A stretch of DNA of 64,000 nucleotides from Bradyrhizobium sp. SRL28 (GTDB lineage: Bacteria > Pseudomonadota > Alphaproteobacteria > Rhizobiales > Xanthobacteraceae): assembly GCF_018596315.1 (NCBI RefSeq), contig NZ_JAHEAG010000005.1:124001-188000 (forward strand), given 5' to 3'. Shown here piece after piece: positions 44,895-53,174 of this stretch (its first letter is position 1; each line of letters begins with the position of its first letter). The notes under the pieces are model-generated. The model searched no databases and was not told where the DNA came from. It worked only from the letters and a program-made list of their open reading frames with translations. The translations under genes were made by a program, and so were the position numbers.

Positions 44895-45491
44895 ATGAAC
44901 GAAGTCGTGGTTCTGACCCCCGAACGGATTCTGGAGGTAACCGAGGACGTTCTGCGCCGTTACGGGCTGGCCAAGGCTACCGTCGTGGATGTTGCCCGTG
45001 CGCTCGATGTCAGCCACGGCAGCGTCTACCGTCATTTCCCCAGCAAGGCTTCGCTGCGCGAGGCGGTCGCCAAGCGCTGGCTCGACCGGCTCAGCGCACC
45101 GCTGTTGAAGATCGCAGAAGCGTCCGGCCCGGCGCCAGCCCGGCTGGAGAAGTGGCTGCGCACGATGTTTTCGATCAAGCACAAGCGGCTTGGCGACGAT
45201 CCCGAAATGTTTGCGACTTACCTGACGCTGGCCCGTGAGGCCTGCAAGGCCGTGAATTGCCACAAGGACTGCCTGGTCGATCAGATCGCCCAGATCCTGT
45301 CCGACGGCGTGAAGCAGGGCGCGTTCGAGGTCGCCGACGTCAAGGTTTCGGCCCGCGCCATTTTCGACGCCACCAGCCGCTTCCACCATCCCGCGCATGC
45401 CGAGGAATGGAACGAGCCGGGTGCCCCGACGCGGATCGACGCGCTGCTGGCGCTGCTGCTCAGGGGTCTGGAAGCACCGCGCAAGCGCTGA
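44895..45491 (+). CDS. TetR/AcrR family transcriptional regulator
   Basis: The 198-residue protein has an N-terminal TetR helix-turn-helix (LAKATVVDVARALDVSHGSV, YRHFPSKASLREAVAKRWLD) and a ligand-binding helical C-terminal domain of the YbiH/TetR_C type. It likely represses its own promoter through the palindrome at 44604-44627. No efflux pump or enzyme gene is adjacent, so its regulon is unknown. The ATG is close to a GTG-less leader with weak ribosome site; the opening MNEVVVLTPERILEV fits the family. Confidence 0.9.
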   Translation: MNEVVVLTPERILEVTEDVLRRYGLAKATVVDVARALDVSHGSVYRHFPSKASLREAVAKRWLDRLSAPLLKIAEASGPAPARLEKWLRTMFSIKHKRLGDDPEMFATYLTLAREACKAVNCHKDCLVDQIAQILSDGVKQGAFEVADVKVSARAIFDATSRFHHPAHAEEWNEPGAPTRIDALLALLLRGLEAPRKR

Positions 45492-45817
45492 CGGTCTTTT
45501 TGAAATCGCGTTTGCGAGACCCTTCTCCGTGACCGCGCCGGCAAGAACAAGCTTACAGCGCTCAAGGGAACTGAGAGCCCGTAAGCTCACGATGTTCCGT
45601 TGTCGGAGTTCGATGAGGGAAAAATCTGCAATTGCGATCTAACGGTTCGGGATAATTCGTTTCCGCGACGCTGTTAGGGGCTGCCCCGCAGCTTTCTGGC
45701 TGAATAAGATCACGCTGGCGACGCACCGCGGCCACATACTGCACAAGATCAGGTGGCGAGATTGCGAGAGATAGGTATCGTTTGGATTGGCGGATGTACC
45801 TAATCTCGACGATCCAG
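45492..45817. other. intergenic region without supported gene
   Basis: No frame here resembles a protein. A candidate noncoding transcript could end in the strong hairpin at 45818-45848, but no clear promoter is visible. Confidence 0.5.
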
Positions 45818-45848
45818 AAGCCCCCGGAGATGATCTCTCCGGGGGCTT
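45818..45848. terminator. strong 13-base hairpin
   Basis: AAGCCCCCGGAGA and TCTCCGGGGGCTT pair perfectly around a five-base loop. The downstream sequence CCTCGTCTTT is only moderately T-rich, so it may be a terminator of an upstream transcript or a leader structure of the small peptide gene that starts 43 bases later. Confidence 0.6.
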
Positions 45849-45890
45849 CCTCGTCTTTGGCGAAACCTCTTAACGGGAATTACGCATACA

Positions 45891-46034
45891 ATGCTACGTA
45901 TCTTTGTCGCTTCTGTTGCATTGGTGGCGATCACGATGCTGCTGCTCCACGCGACACACCACGGTGCGCATGCAAACGCTCCGGCGCATTGCGGCTTTTG
46001 GACCGAAATAGAGGCAGGCTTGTCGTGTCGCTAA
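45891..46034 (+). CDS. very small exported protein (47 residues)
   Basis: The frame starts MLRIFVASVALVAITMLLLH, a signal-peptide or single-helix segment, followed by a His-rich stretch (HATHHGAHA) and a short tail HCGFWTEIEAGLSCR with two cysteines that could form a disulfide. It is AACGGGAAT-preceded with no strong ribosome site. The balanced hydrophobic start and Cys pair suggest a real small exported peptide; I recall similar short proteins in Bradyrhizobium, from memory only. The function is unknown. Confidence 0.55.
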   Translation: MLRIFVASVALVAITMLLLHATHHGAHANAPAHCGFWTEIEAGLSCR

Positions 46035-46406
46035 CCTGTCGAGATCGCCCTAGGCGATGTCGTGATGGCGTTGCCTATTGTGCCGCGGAATGGTGCTGAG
46101 ATTGACGAACTGATCTCAGACAAACGCGCAAACCGGCAGCCGATGTCGGTTTGTCGGGCAGAGCGGACCTCCTTTGGAGCCGCTTTCACGTCTGGAAATG
46201 GGTAAACTGGGAAATGATGTCTGGATGGCCAGTGCTCAGCTCCGGATGGCGCGGCGCTCAAATCGGATTATCGCCCGCCCGCTAGATATGATCGCCTAAC
46301 GGTCTGCAGGCGCACCCGGCCTGTTGCACACCGCAAGCTGCCTGTTGTTTGATATCCATCAAGATACGCGCAAGCGCGGGCGCGATGATGGATCGGGAGG
46401 AGACGC
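46035..46406. other. intergenic region without supported gene
   Basis: A short inverted repeat (CTGAGAT/ATCTCAG, near 46098-46121) is the only structure seen. A GGGAGGAG ribosome site at its end belongs to the phosphoesterase gene. Confidence 0.55.
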
Positions 46407-47147
46407 GTGCGGCTGGCCATCTTCGCGGATATCCATGCCAACCGGCAGGCGTTCAGCGCGTGCCTCGATTTCGCGCGGGTACATCGCGCGGAGCGGATCA
46501 TCTGCCTCGGCGATATCGTAGGCTATGGCGCCGATCCGGAATGGGCGGTCGATACCGTTATGGACCTCGTTGCTGACGGCGCGATCGCCGTCATGGGTAA
46601 CCACGATCACGCGATCAGCACCCCATCAGAAAGCATGAACGCCGCGGCCCAGGCCGCGATCGAATGGACGCGCGGCAGGCTCAGCGTGGCGCAGCGGCGT
46701 TTTCTGGCTGAGTTGCCGCTGACAAGGCTGGACGGCGATCGCCTCTATGTGCATTCGGAAGCCTCGCACCCGGCGCGTTGGCACTATGTGAGCGACACAC
46801 CGGACGCCGCGCGCAGCATTGCGGCGACCGATGCCCATGTCACTTTCTGCGGACACATCCACCGGCCGGCGCTCTATTCGATGTCATCGGCGGCGAAGAT
46901 GACGAGCTTCATCCCGACCGCCGACGTGCCGGTGCAATTGCTCGGCGGCCGGCGCTGGCTCGCCGTGCTCGGCTCGGTCGGGCAACCGCGCGACGGCGAC
47001 CCGGCGGCTTCGTTCGCGATGCTCGATACGACATCGCGCGAGATCACCTATTGCCGCGTGCCTTACGATGTTGAGGCGGCGGCGGATCGGATTCGCGCCA
47101 ACGGCCTGCCGCATTGGCTGGCCGATCGCTTGCTCATGGGGAAGTAA
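46407..47147 (+). CDS. metallophosphoesterase (calcineurin-like, YfcE/MJ0936 type)
   Basis: The 246-residue protein has the dimetal motifs: RLAIFADIHANRQAF (D-x-H), ICLGDIVGYGADP (GD), VMGNHDHAI (GNHD) and FCGHIHRPALYS (GH-x-H). It is a cytoplasmic phosphodiesterase or protein phosphatase with a GTG start and GGGAGGAG ribosome site. A Ser/Thr kinase gene begins three bases after its stop, so it may act as the opposing phosphatase (inference). Confidence 0.92.
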   Translation: MRLAIFADIHANRQAFSACLDFARVHRAERIICLGDIVGYGADPEWAVDTVMDLVADGAIAVMGNHDHAISTPSESMNAAAQAAIEWTRGRLSVAQRRFLAELPLTRLDGDRLYVHSEASHPARWHYVSDTPDAARSIAATDAHVTFCGHIHRPALYSMSSAAKMTSFIPTADVPVQLLGGRRWLAVLGSVGQPRDGDPAASFAMLDTTSREITYCRVPYDVEAAADRIRANGLPHWLADRLLMGK

Positions 47148-47150
47148 GGG

Positions 47151-48578
47151 ATGGCGAAGCCTGCAATCGCACCCGGCGCGGAACTTGACGGCTTCACCAT
47201 CGGGGAGCGCGTTCATCAGGGCGGCATGGCAACGCTGTGGACGGTGACCCATCCCGGCATCACCGTGCCGCTGTTGATGAAGGTCCCGCGGGTTGCCGAG
47301 GGCGAGGATCCGGCGGCCATCGTCAGTTTCGAGATGGAGCAGATGATCCTGCCGCGGCTGGCGGGTGCGCACGTGCCGGGCTGTTTCGGCACCGGCGATT
47401 TCGACCGGCAGCCCTACGTCGTGATGGAGCGCATCCCCGGCAAGACGGTGTATAGCCGGATCGACCAGTTGCCGATCCCCTATGAAGAGGCGAGGGTGAT
47501 CGGCGGACAAATCGCGACCGCGCTGGCCGACTTGCACCGGCAGAACGTCATTCATCACGACATCAAGCCGAGCAGCATCATGTTTCGTCCTTCCGGCGAA
47601 TGCGTGCTGATCGATTTCGGCCTGTCGCATCACAACCAGTTGCCGGACCTGCTGCAGGAAGAATTCCGTCTGCCCTACGGCACGGCGCCCTATATGGCGC
47701 CCGAGCGCCTGCTCGGCGTCCGCGACGATCCGCGCAGCGACCTGTTTTCACTGGGTGTGCTGCTCTATTTCTTCACCACCGGCGAGCGGCCGTTCGGCGA
47801 GAGCGAAACGCTGCGCGGCATGCGGCGAAGGCTTTGGCGCGATCCCTATCCGCCGCGCAGGCTTAAGCCCGACTATCCGCCATGGCTGCAGGAAATCGTG
47901 CTGCGCTGTCTCGAGATCGAGCCGGTGTGGCGGCATCCGACGGCTTCGCAATTGGCGTTTGATCTGGCGCATCCCGACCAGGTCAAGCTGACGGCGCGCT
48001 CGGAGCGGCTGCAGCGCGATCCGCTCAGTACGGTGTGGCGCCGCCGCTTCAATCGCGAACTGAGGCAGCCGAAACCGAAATCCGATCTCGCGGTCCAGCT
48101 GGCTTCGGGGCCGATCGTGGTCGTTGCGCTCGACACGGAGGAGGGGTCGGGAACGCTCAACGAATGCCTGCGCCGGACCGCCGCACAGCTCCTCTCGACG
48201 CTACCGTCGGCGCGGCTCGCCTGCCTGAACGTGCTCAAGCTCGGCCGCGTCACCATCGACCGGACGCTCGACGAGCAGGGCAACAACAAGCATATCGACC
48301 GCATGGTCGCGCTCCGGCACTGGGCGCAGCCGCTGGAATTGGATGAAAGTCGGCTCACGGTGCATGTGCTGGAGGCGGTCGATCCCGCCGCCGCGATCCT
48401 GGAATTCACCAGGGTCAATCATGTCGATCACATCGTGATCGGCGCGCGGCAGAATTCGATGCTGCGTACGTTGCTCGGCAGCGTCTCGGCCAAGGTCGCG
48501 GCCGAGGCCGCCTGCAGCGTAACGGTGGTACGGCCACCGCGGTCGGCGGTGGTGCCGCTGCACGGGGATAGTGCGTAA
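47151..48578 (+). CDS. Ser/Thr protein kinase fused to a universal stress protein domain
   Basis: The 475-residue cytoplasmic protein has an N-terminal Hanks-type kinase: GERVHQGGMATLW (Gly loop), K44 in LLMKVPR, HHDIKPSSIM as catalytic loop (HRD replaced by HHD), DFGLS and YMAPERL. From about residue 310 comes a UspA domain (VVVALDTEEGSGTL, then HIVIGARQNSMLRTLLGSVS with the ATP-binding G-x2-G-x9-G-S/T type pattern, and VTVVRPP). The fusion suggests stress- or nucleotide-linked control of phosphorylation. It is directly downstream of the phosphoesterase gene with three bases between. Confidence 0.92.
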   Translation: MAKPAIAPGAELDGFTIGERVHQGGMATLWTVTHPGITVPLLMKVPRVAEGEDPAAIVSFEMEQMILPRLAGAHVPGCFGTGDFDRQPYVVMERIPGKTVYSRIDQLPIPYEEARVIGGQIATALADLHRQNVIHHDIKPSSIMFRPSGECVLIDFGLSHHNQLPDLLQEEFRLPYGTAPYMAPERLLGVRDDPRSDLFSLGVLLYFFTTGERPFGESETLRGMRRRLWRDPYPPRRLKPDYPPWLQEIVLRCLEIEPVWRHPTASQLAFDLAHPDQVKLTARSERLQRDPLSTVWRRRFNRELRQPKPKSDLAVQLASGPIVVVALDTEEGSGTLNECLRRTAAQLLSTLPSARLACLNVLKLGRVTIDRTLDEQGNNKHIDRMVALRHWAQPLELDESRLTVHVLEAVDPAAAILEFTRVNHVDHIVIGARQNSMLRTLLGSVSAKVAAEAACSVTVVRPPRSAVVPLHGDSA

Positions 48579-48594
48579 CAAGCGGCGTGTGCGC

Positions 48595-48975
48595 TTAGTC
48601 GAGAGTCTGGACGGGCGGCAGCTTGCTGGCTGAACGCGGCGGGTTCGGCACAGGATAGCTGGTGGCGCGGCCGCTCCGTTCGGCCTGACCGGCGGAACTG
48701 GGTGCGGCGCCCACGGCTTCCGCCCGGGCGCCGCGCACGCTGTCTCGCGACGCCTGTCTGCGGTGCCGCGACGACCGCGAGCCTTCCAGTCCCCACGACC
48801 GCGATATCGAAGGCCCGGCCGTATAGCCGACAAAGGCGCCGGCGACGGCCCCGACCGGGCCCAGCACGACGGCGCCGGCCACAGCGCCCAGTGCAGCGTC
48901 ACCTGCGCGCTGCGCGAGCGCGGCGGAGGGGGCGAGTACCAGAAGCATTGCAGCTGTGGTGAAGGCCTTGATCAT
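48595..48975 (-). CDS. small exported Gly/Ala-rich protein
   Basis: The 126-residue product has a signal peptide (MIKAFTTAAMLLVLAPSAALA) and a hydrophobic glycine-zipper region (GAVAGAVVLGPVGAVAGAFV) that could insert in a membrane, followed by an Arg/Ser-rich tail. Such glycine-zipper proteins are often outer-membrane associated. The ATG at 48975 is chosen where the signal begins; the frame extends upstream to 49230. It is convergent with the kinase gene. Function unknown. Confidence 0.65.
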   Translation of the reverse strand: MIKAFTTAAMLLVLAPSAALAQRAGDAALGAVAGAVVLGPVGAVAGAFVGYTAGPSISRSWGLEGSRSSRHRRQASRDSVRGARAEAVGAAPSSAGQAERSGRATSYPVPNPPRSASKLPPVQTLD

Positions 48976-49108
48976 ATTTCTGTCCCAACTGTGAAAGACG
49001 GGATGCTGGTCTGCCTTTATGGCGAGATGCGTGACGCTTTGTGGCCGGAGCATGGACTCTTGGGTTCCATGCTCACTGCACGCCGGGTGTGGCTTTCCTG
49101 CCGGCTCG

Positions 49109-49648
49109 CTACGTTTTTCGGACCGCGCGCTCCAGAATGTCGCGAACACCTGACGGGTTTCGGACGCAGCGGAACCCGTAGCGGCCGGTGTAATCCGTAT
49201 CGGGAGAGCGGGTCGAGCGCCCCGACGCAAAATTCAGGTGGCCGGCGCCGCGGCCGATGTCTGCTATCTCGAATGCCGCGTCCATGTCCTTAAAGCGTGT
49301 CGCCGTCACGGTCCGCTTGCCCCAGGCCGTTCGCAGGATCAGCGCCCGCCGGTTGGTGATCACAAAAAGCGTCTGCAGGTCATGCAGCAGCATCACGAAC
49401 GGGGCGGCAACCATCATGAGGCCGACCATCAAAAGCGGCGCGGTCGATTGACCGATCCAGCCCCTGGAGATCGCGATGGCCGTGAGGACCAGCCAGGGAA
49501 ATCCGATCCACCAGAGAAACCGCCACATCATCATGCGGGCGACGCCGTCAGGCTGGCTCTGCCACAGCACGCGCTCGCCGGGTTGAAGTGCTTCGGTCAA
49601 TAGCCGCCGTAAGCTAAAGGAAAATATCGTGGATCGGAGTTCGTCCAT
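49109..49648 (-). CDS. membrane protein with PH-like (bPH) domain
   Basis: The 179-residue protein has two transmembrane helices (MWRFLWWIGFPWLVLTAIAI and APLLMVGLMMVAAPFVMLL) and, after them, a short beta-rich stretch (LFVITNRRALILRTAWGKRT and FKDMDAAFEI) that fits the bacterial PH domain where a membrane hairpin is followed by a YTITNRRVIL-like signature. LQPGERVLWQSQPDGV at the N-terminus is also typical of that group. The role is unknown. It lies convergent to none and upstream of rpe. Confidence 0.72.
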   Translation of the reverse strand: MDELRSTIFSFSLRRLLTEALQPGERVLWQSQPDGVARMMMWRFLWWIGFPWLVLTAIAISRGWIGQSTAPLLMVGLMMVAAPFVMLLHDLQTLFVITNRRALILRTAWGKRTVTATRFKDMDAAFEIADIGRGAGHLNFASGRSTRSPDTDYTGRYGFRCVRNPSGVRDILERAVRKT

Positions 49649-49706
49649 GCCTAGTTGGTCGTGCCGGCATCAGGAATGGTTCGCCGTGCGGGAGAGGCAA
49701 TCCGCG

Positions 49707-50408
49707 TCAGACCGCTTCGCCGCGCGCCAGCGCCGCCGCGTGACGGATCGCTGAAATATTGGTCTTGTAGGACTCCATCGTGCCGCCCTTGAACACCGCG
49801 GAGCCCGCGACCAGCGCATTCGCGCCGACGGCGGCCAACTGTCCGGCGACGTCAGGGGCCACGCCGCCGTCAACCTCGATGTCGATCGGACGGCCCGCCG
49901 TCATCGCCCTGATGTCGCTGACCTTGCCGAGCGCGGACTTGATGAAGGCCTGGCCGCCGAAGCCGGGATTGACCGACATGACCAGCACCAGGTCGATCAG
50001 GTCGATGACATATTCAATCGCGCTCACCGGCGTGCCCGGGTTGAGCGAGACGCCGGCTTTCTTGCCGAGCGCGCGGATCGCCTGCAGCGAGCGGTGCAGA
50101 TGCGGACCGGCCTCGGCATGGACGGTGATGTGATCGCAGCCGGCTTTTGCAAACGCCTCAAGATAAGAGTCGCAAGGCGAGATCATCAGATGCGCGTCAA
50201 AGATCTTCTTGGTGTGCGGACGCATCGCCTTGATCACATCAGGCCCGTAGGAGATGTTGGGCACGAAATGCCCGTCCATCACGTCGAGATGGATCCAGTC
50301 GGCGCCGGCCGCGTCCACGGCGCGGACTTCTTCGCCCAGCTTGGCGAAATCCGCCGCCAGGATCGACGGCGCGATGACCAGGGGACGCGACGCAAATTGC
50401 TGAGACAT
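49707..50408 (-). CDS. rpe: ribulose-phosphate 3-epimerase
   Basis: Rpe interconverts ribulose 5-phosphate and xylulose 5-phosphate in the pentose phosphate and Calvin pathways. The 233-residue barrel shows [34 protein letters not shown] with the catalytic Asp and metal His, [13 protein letters not shown], and the late EVDGGV catalytic aspartate. The ATG at 50408 ([15 protein letters not shown]) is chosen; the frame runs to 50621. No other Calvin cycle genes are in the window. Confidence 0.95.
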   Translation of the reverse strand: MSQQFASRPLVIAPSILAADFAKLGEEVRAVDAAGADWIHLDVMDGHFVPNISYGPDVIKAMRPHTKKIFDAHLMISPCDSYLEAFAKAGCDHITVHAEAGPHLHRSLQAIRALGKKAGVSLNPGTPVSAIEYVIDLIDLVLVMSVNPGFGGQAFIKSALGKVSDIRAMTAGRPIDIEVDGGVAPDVAGQLAAVGANALVAGSAVFKGGTMESYKTNISAIRHAAALARGEAV

Positions 50409-50664
50409 GTGCGCTTTCCCAAAACTCTTCGAGGGGCGGGACGGCTCCGCGTAACATGCAGGGCGGCCGGGGGCAATGCGACCGCCGAGCCGTGCTGTGG
50501 GCAGGAAAAATCTGCCGGAGCGGGCATCTATTGCCGGGCTTCGCGGCTCGGAACGGATAGAGGAAAGCCTGGTTTTACTGGGTTTTTCATCATGGCACGG
50601 CGCTTGCTGAGGAACATGCACGAGCTATCGGCCGCGACCGGCGCGGCGTTGTTGGAGTCTAGCC

Positions 50665-51417
50665 ATGTTCCTTGCTTTGGGCGCTGCGTCGTCGGCGATC
50701 GATGCCCTCAAGGCGCTGACGTCGTCGAAGTCGTCGTCCGCGCAATCCACCGGCCGCAGCCAGGACGCCAAGAGCCCGTTCGATCTCATGTCCTCGGGTT
50801 CGTCGGCTTCGGTCGGCGCGGGCTCGGGTTCCGGATCCGGCGGTGGCGGTTCGCAGATATCGCCGGCGACCATGAGCGCGCTGCTCGACGCACAGAGCCA
50901 GTTCTCGGCAGGGTCGACGACCACGGCATCCAAGAGCCGCTCCAGCGCGCTGAAGGACCTGTTCGCGCAGATCGACGGCGACGGGGACGGCAAGATCACC
51001 AAATCGGAATTCGAAGAGGCGCTCGGCGCCGGCGGCACCAACCTCGCGCAGGCCGACAGCGTGTTCGGCAAGCTCGACAAGGACGGCGACGGCTCGGTCA
51101 GCCTCAAGGAATTGGCGTCGGCGCTGAAGGGCGGCAAAAAACCTCACCATGCCGCCAGCGAGTCCGATGGATCGAATTCCGATCCGTTCGCGCAGGCCCT
51201 GCAGGGTGCTTCCACCACCTCCGTCACCAACAGCGATGGTTCAGTGACGACGTCGCTCACTTATGCGGACGGATCCAAGGTAACGATGACGTCGGCCGCG
51301 GGCAAAAGCTCATCCGCATCAGCGACATCGTCCTACAATTTCATCGAGCAGATGATCCAGCGTCAGGCCCAGGCAATTTCATCGGGCGCGACCGCATCGC
51401 TCTCGGTCAGCGCCTGA
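50665..51417 (+). CDS. EF-hand calcium-binding protein
   Basis: The 250-residue protein has two canonical EF-hand loops: DGDGDGKITKSE (about residues 107-118) and DKDGDGSVSLKE (about 140-151), with Asp at positions 1, 3 and 5 and Glu at 12, so both should bind calcium. The N-terminal 90 residues and C-terminal third are Ser/Thr/Gly-rich linkers, and SSGSSASVGAGSGSGSGGGG is a low-complexity tract. There is no clear Sec signal peptide, so its location is uncertain; export by type I secretion is possible. It is divergent from rpe. Confidence 0.87.
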   Translation: MFLALGAASSAIDALKALTSSKSSSAQSTGRSQDAKSPFDLMSSGSSASVGAGSGSGSGGGGSQISPATMSALLDAQSQFSAGSTTTASKSRSSALKDLFAQIDGDGDGKITKSEFEEALGAGGTNLAQADSVFGKLDKDGDGSVSLKELASALKGGKKPHHAASESDGSNSDPFAQALQGASTTSVTNSDGSVTTSLTYADGSKVTMTSAAGKSSSASATSSYNFIEQMIQRQAQAISSGATASLSVSA

Positions 51418-51452
51418 GCACGAGACCCGGCGATGATCCTTCGGAATGCGAC

Positions 51453-52448
51453 CTAACCGAAGCGATCGCTCCACGCCGGTAGCGCACCCAGAAAGGGTAG
51501 CGCGGTCGCACTGTGAACGCCGCGCGCGATCGCGCGCGCAACCGTGTTGGCGGCGACCATCCCAAGTTCGGTGAGGCCGAACCGCGGATCGATCGGCTTC
51601 TTGCCGGTCGCGGCGGCATACACCACGTCGCCATCCGTTGGGGCATGGACGGGGTAGATGGCGCGGGCCATTCCGGTTTGCGCGATCATCGCGAGCCGTT
51701 TGGCCTGCGATTTCGTCAGCACGGCATCCGTGACCACGACCACCAGCGTGGTGTTTTCCGAAGGCGTCGCTTCCGGACCGCCCTTGAGCCGCGCCCTGAG
51801 CATATCCTTTGTGAATGAAGGCGGCAGTCCGCGCCCGCCGAACTCGTTGTCCATTTCGAACGGCGCCGCCCAGAACCATGGCCCGTCGCCGACGGTCACG
51901 CTGCCGACGGCATTGACCACCGCGAGCGCTCCGACCATGACGCCGCCTTCGGTTTGAGCGGAAGCGGAACCGAGCCCGCCCTTGAAAATGGCGGTCGTCG
52001 CGCCGAGGCCGGCGCCGACGCTGCCCAGTGCGAAATCGTCGCTCGCCGCACACGCTGCGGCGTAGGCGAGATCGCGATAGGGCGGGAAGCGCCCCCATGC
52101 CTTGTTGCCGCCGTTGAGCAGATCGAAACAGATCGCGCCCGGAACGATCGGAATAACCGCCTCGCGGATTCTTAAGCCGCGGCCCTGTTCGGCAAGCCAG
52201 GCCTGTACGCCGCCCGCGGCGTCCAGCCCGAGTGCCGAGCCGCCGGATAGCGCGATGGCGTCGATCTCCTGGACGGTGCTTTCGGGTTTGAGGAGGCCAT
52301 CCTCGCGGGTACCGGGCCCGCCGCCGCGCACGTCGATCGAAGCGACCGCAGGGGAATCGAAAATGACCGCGGTGACGCCGGAGGCGATGGCCGCGTCGTG
52401 GGCGTGGCCGACGCGAACGCCGGATATGTCGGTGAGGAGATTTTTCAA
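51453..52448 (-). CDS. P1 family peptidase (DmpA/BapA type), probable TTG start
   Basis: The 331-residue product has the autocatalytic Ntn-like fold of DmpA: LTDISGVRVGHAHD, GGGPGTREDGLL, IALSGGSALGLDAAGG, and the self-cleavage/nucleophile site ENTTLVVVVTDA, where the Thr after Asn becomes the N-terminal nucleophile. These cleave N-terminal or beta-aminoacyl peptides. No ATG or GTG lies near the family start, so I chose the TTG at 52448 (MKNLLTDISG...), which gives the expected opening. It is divergent from the MarR gene. Confidence 0.85.
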   Translation of the reverse strand: MKNLLTDISGVRVGHAHDAAIASGVTAVIFDSPAVASIDVRGGGPGTREDGLLKPESTVQEIDAIALSGGSALGLDAAGGVQAWLAEQGRGLRIREAVIPIVPGAICFDLLNGGNKAWGRFPPYRDLAYAAACAASDDFALGSVGAGLGATTAIFKGGLGSASAQTEGGVMVGALAVVNAVGSVTVGDGPWFWAAPFEMDNEFGGRGLPPSFTKDMLRARLKGGPEATPSENTTLVVVVTDAVLTKSQAKRLAMIAQTGMARAIYPVHAPTDGDVVYAAATGKKPIDPRFGLTELGMVAANTVARAIARGVHSATALPFLGALPAWSDRFG

Positions 52449-52557
52449 AGAGACGGTCCGTGGGGCGCTCGATGCTTCATGGGGACACACCAGTCGCGAA
52501 TAACGTCTCGGCTGTCCAGCACCATTCTGATCGGTTCGGTCACCTCCCCAGGTTGCA

Positions 52558-52586
52558 TTGACAATAATAATATTCAAACATATGAT
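52558..52586 (+). promoter_or_regulatory. consensus sigma-70 promoter of the MarR operon
   Basis: TTGACA (52558-52563), a 17-base spacer and TATGAT (52581-52586) match the housekeeping promoter consensus almost perfectly. The stretch 52558-52611 is strikingly AT-rich for this genome and carries two direct CAAA repeats, a reasonable place for MarR autoregulation. Confidence 0.75.
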
Positions 52587-52622
52587 GATCAAAATTATGA
52601 CTATATAGGGTGAGCGGCTCCG

Positions 52623-53159
52623 ATGTCTGACACGGCTTCCGATCGCGATCCGCAACCGTTCCCGCATCATATCGGCAGTGACGGCGTTCCGGTCCGCTGG
52701 GCCGTGGCGCCACTCACCCGAAGCCTTCAACAGATCTGCACGTCGATCGTCGCTGAAGCGCTGGCCGGGGCCGAATTGGTTCAGCTGGAATATGCCCTGA
52801 TGGTCTTCGTGAATGATGCGCCCGGCATCAGCCAGCAAACGCTGTCCGAGGCGATGGGGGTCGATCGCAACAATATCGGCCTGATTGCCGAGAAACTCGA
52901 AGCGAGAGGTCTGCTCAGACGATCGGTCAATGGGGACGATCGCCGCGCGCGTCAAGTCTATCTGACCCGAAAGGGAGCTCGCCTGTGGCGGCAATGCCGG
53001 CCCGAAATCTTTGCCGCCAACGAACGCATTCTGGCGCCGCTGAATGCGTCCGAAAAAAAGCTCTTCATCGATATGCTGGTGCGTCTGGTGGAAGGAAACC
53101 GGGTCCACGTCCGACCCGGTGCCGGACGACGCAAGCGAACCTCAAGCAAGTCCACCTAG
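52623..53159 (+). CDS. MarR family transcriptional regulator
   Basis: The 178-residue protein has a winged helix-turn-helix (ISQQTLSEAMGVDRNNIGLI recognition region, wing RRSVNGDDRRARQVYLT) inside the helical dimer fold typical of MarR. It heads an operon with a Bug-type binding protein and a methyltransferase and probably represses its own strong promoter at 52558. Its inducer is unknown. It is divergent from the P1 peptidase gene. Confidence 0.92.
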   Translation: MSDTASDRDPQPFPHHIGSDGVPVRWAVAPLTRSLQQICTSIVAEALAGAELVQLEYALMVFVNDAPGISQQTLSEAMGVDRNNIGLIAEKLEARGLLRRSVNGDDRRARQVYLTRKGARLWRQCRPEIFAANERILAPLNASEKKLFIDMLVRLVEGNRVHVRPGAGRRKRTSSKST

Positions 53160-53174
53160 CACGAGGGGTAAGCC

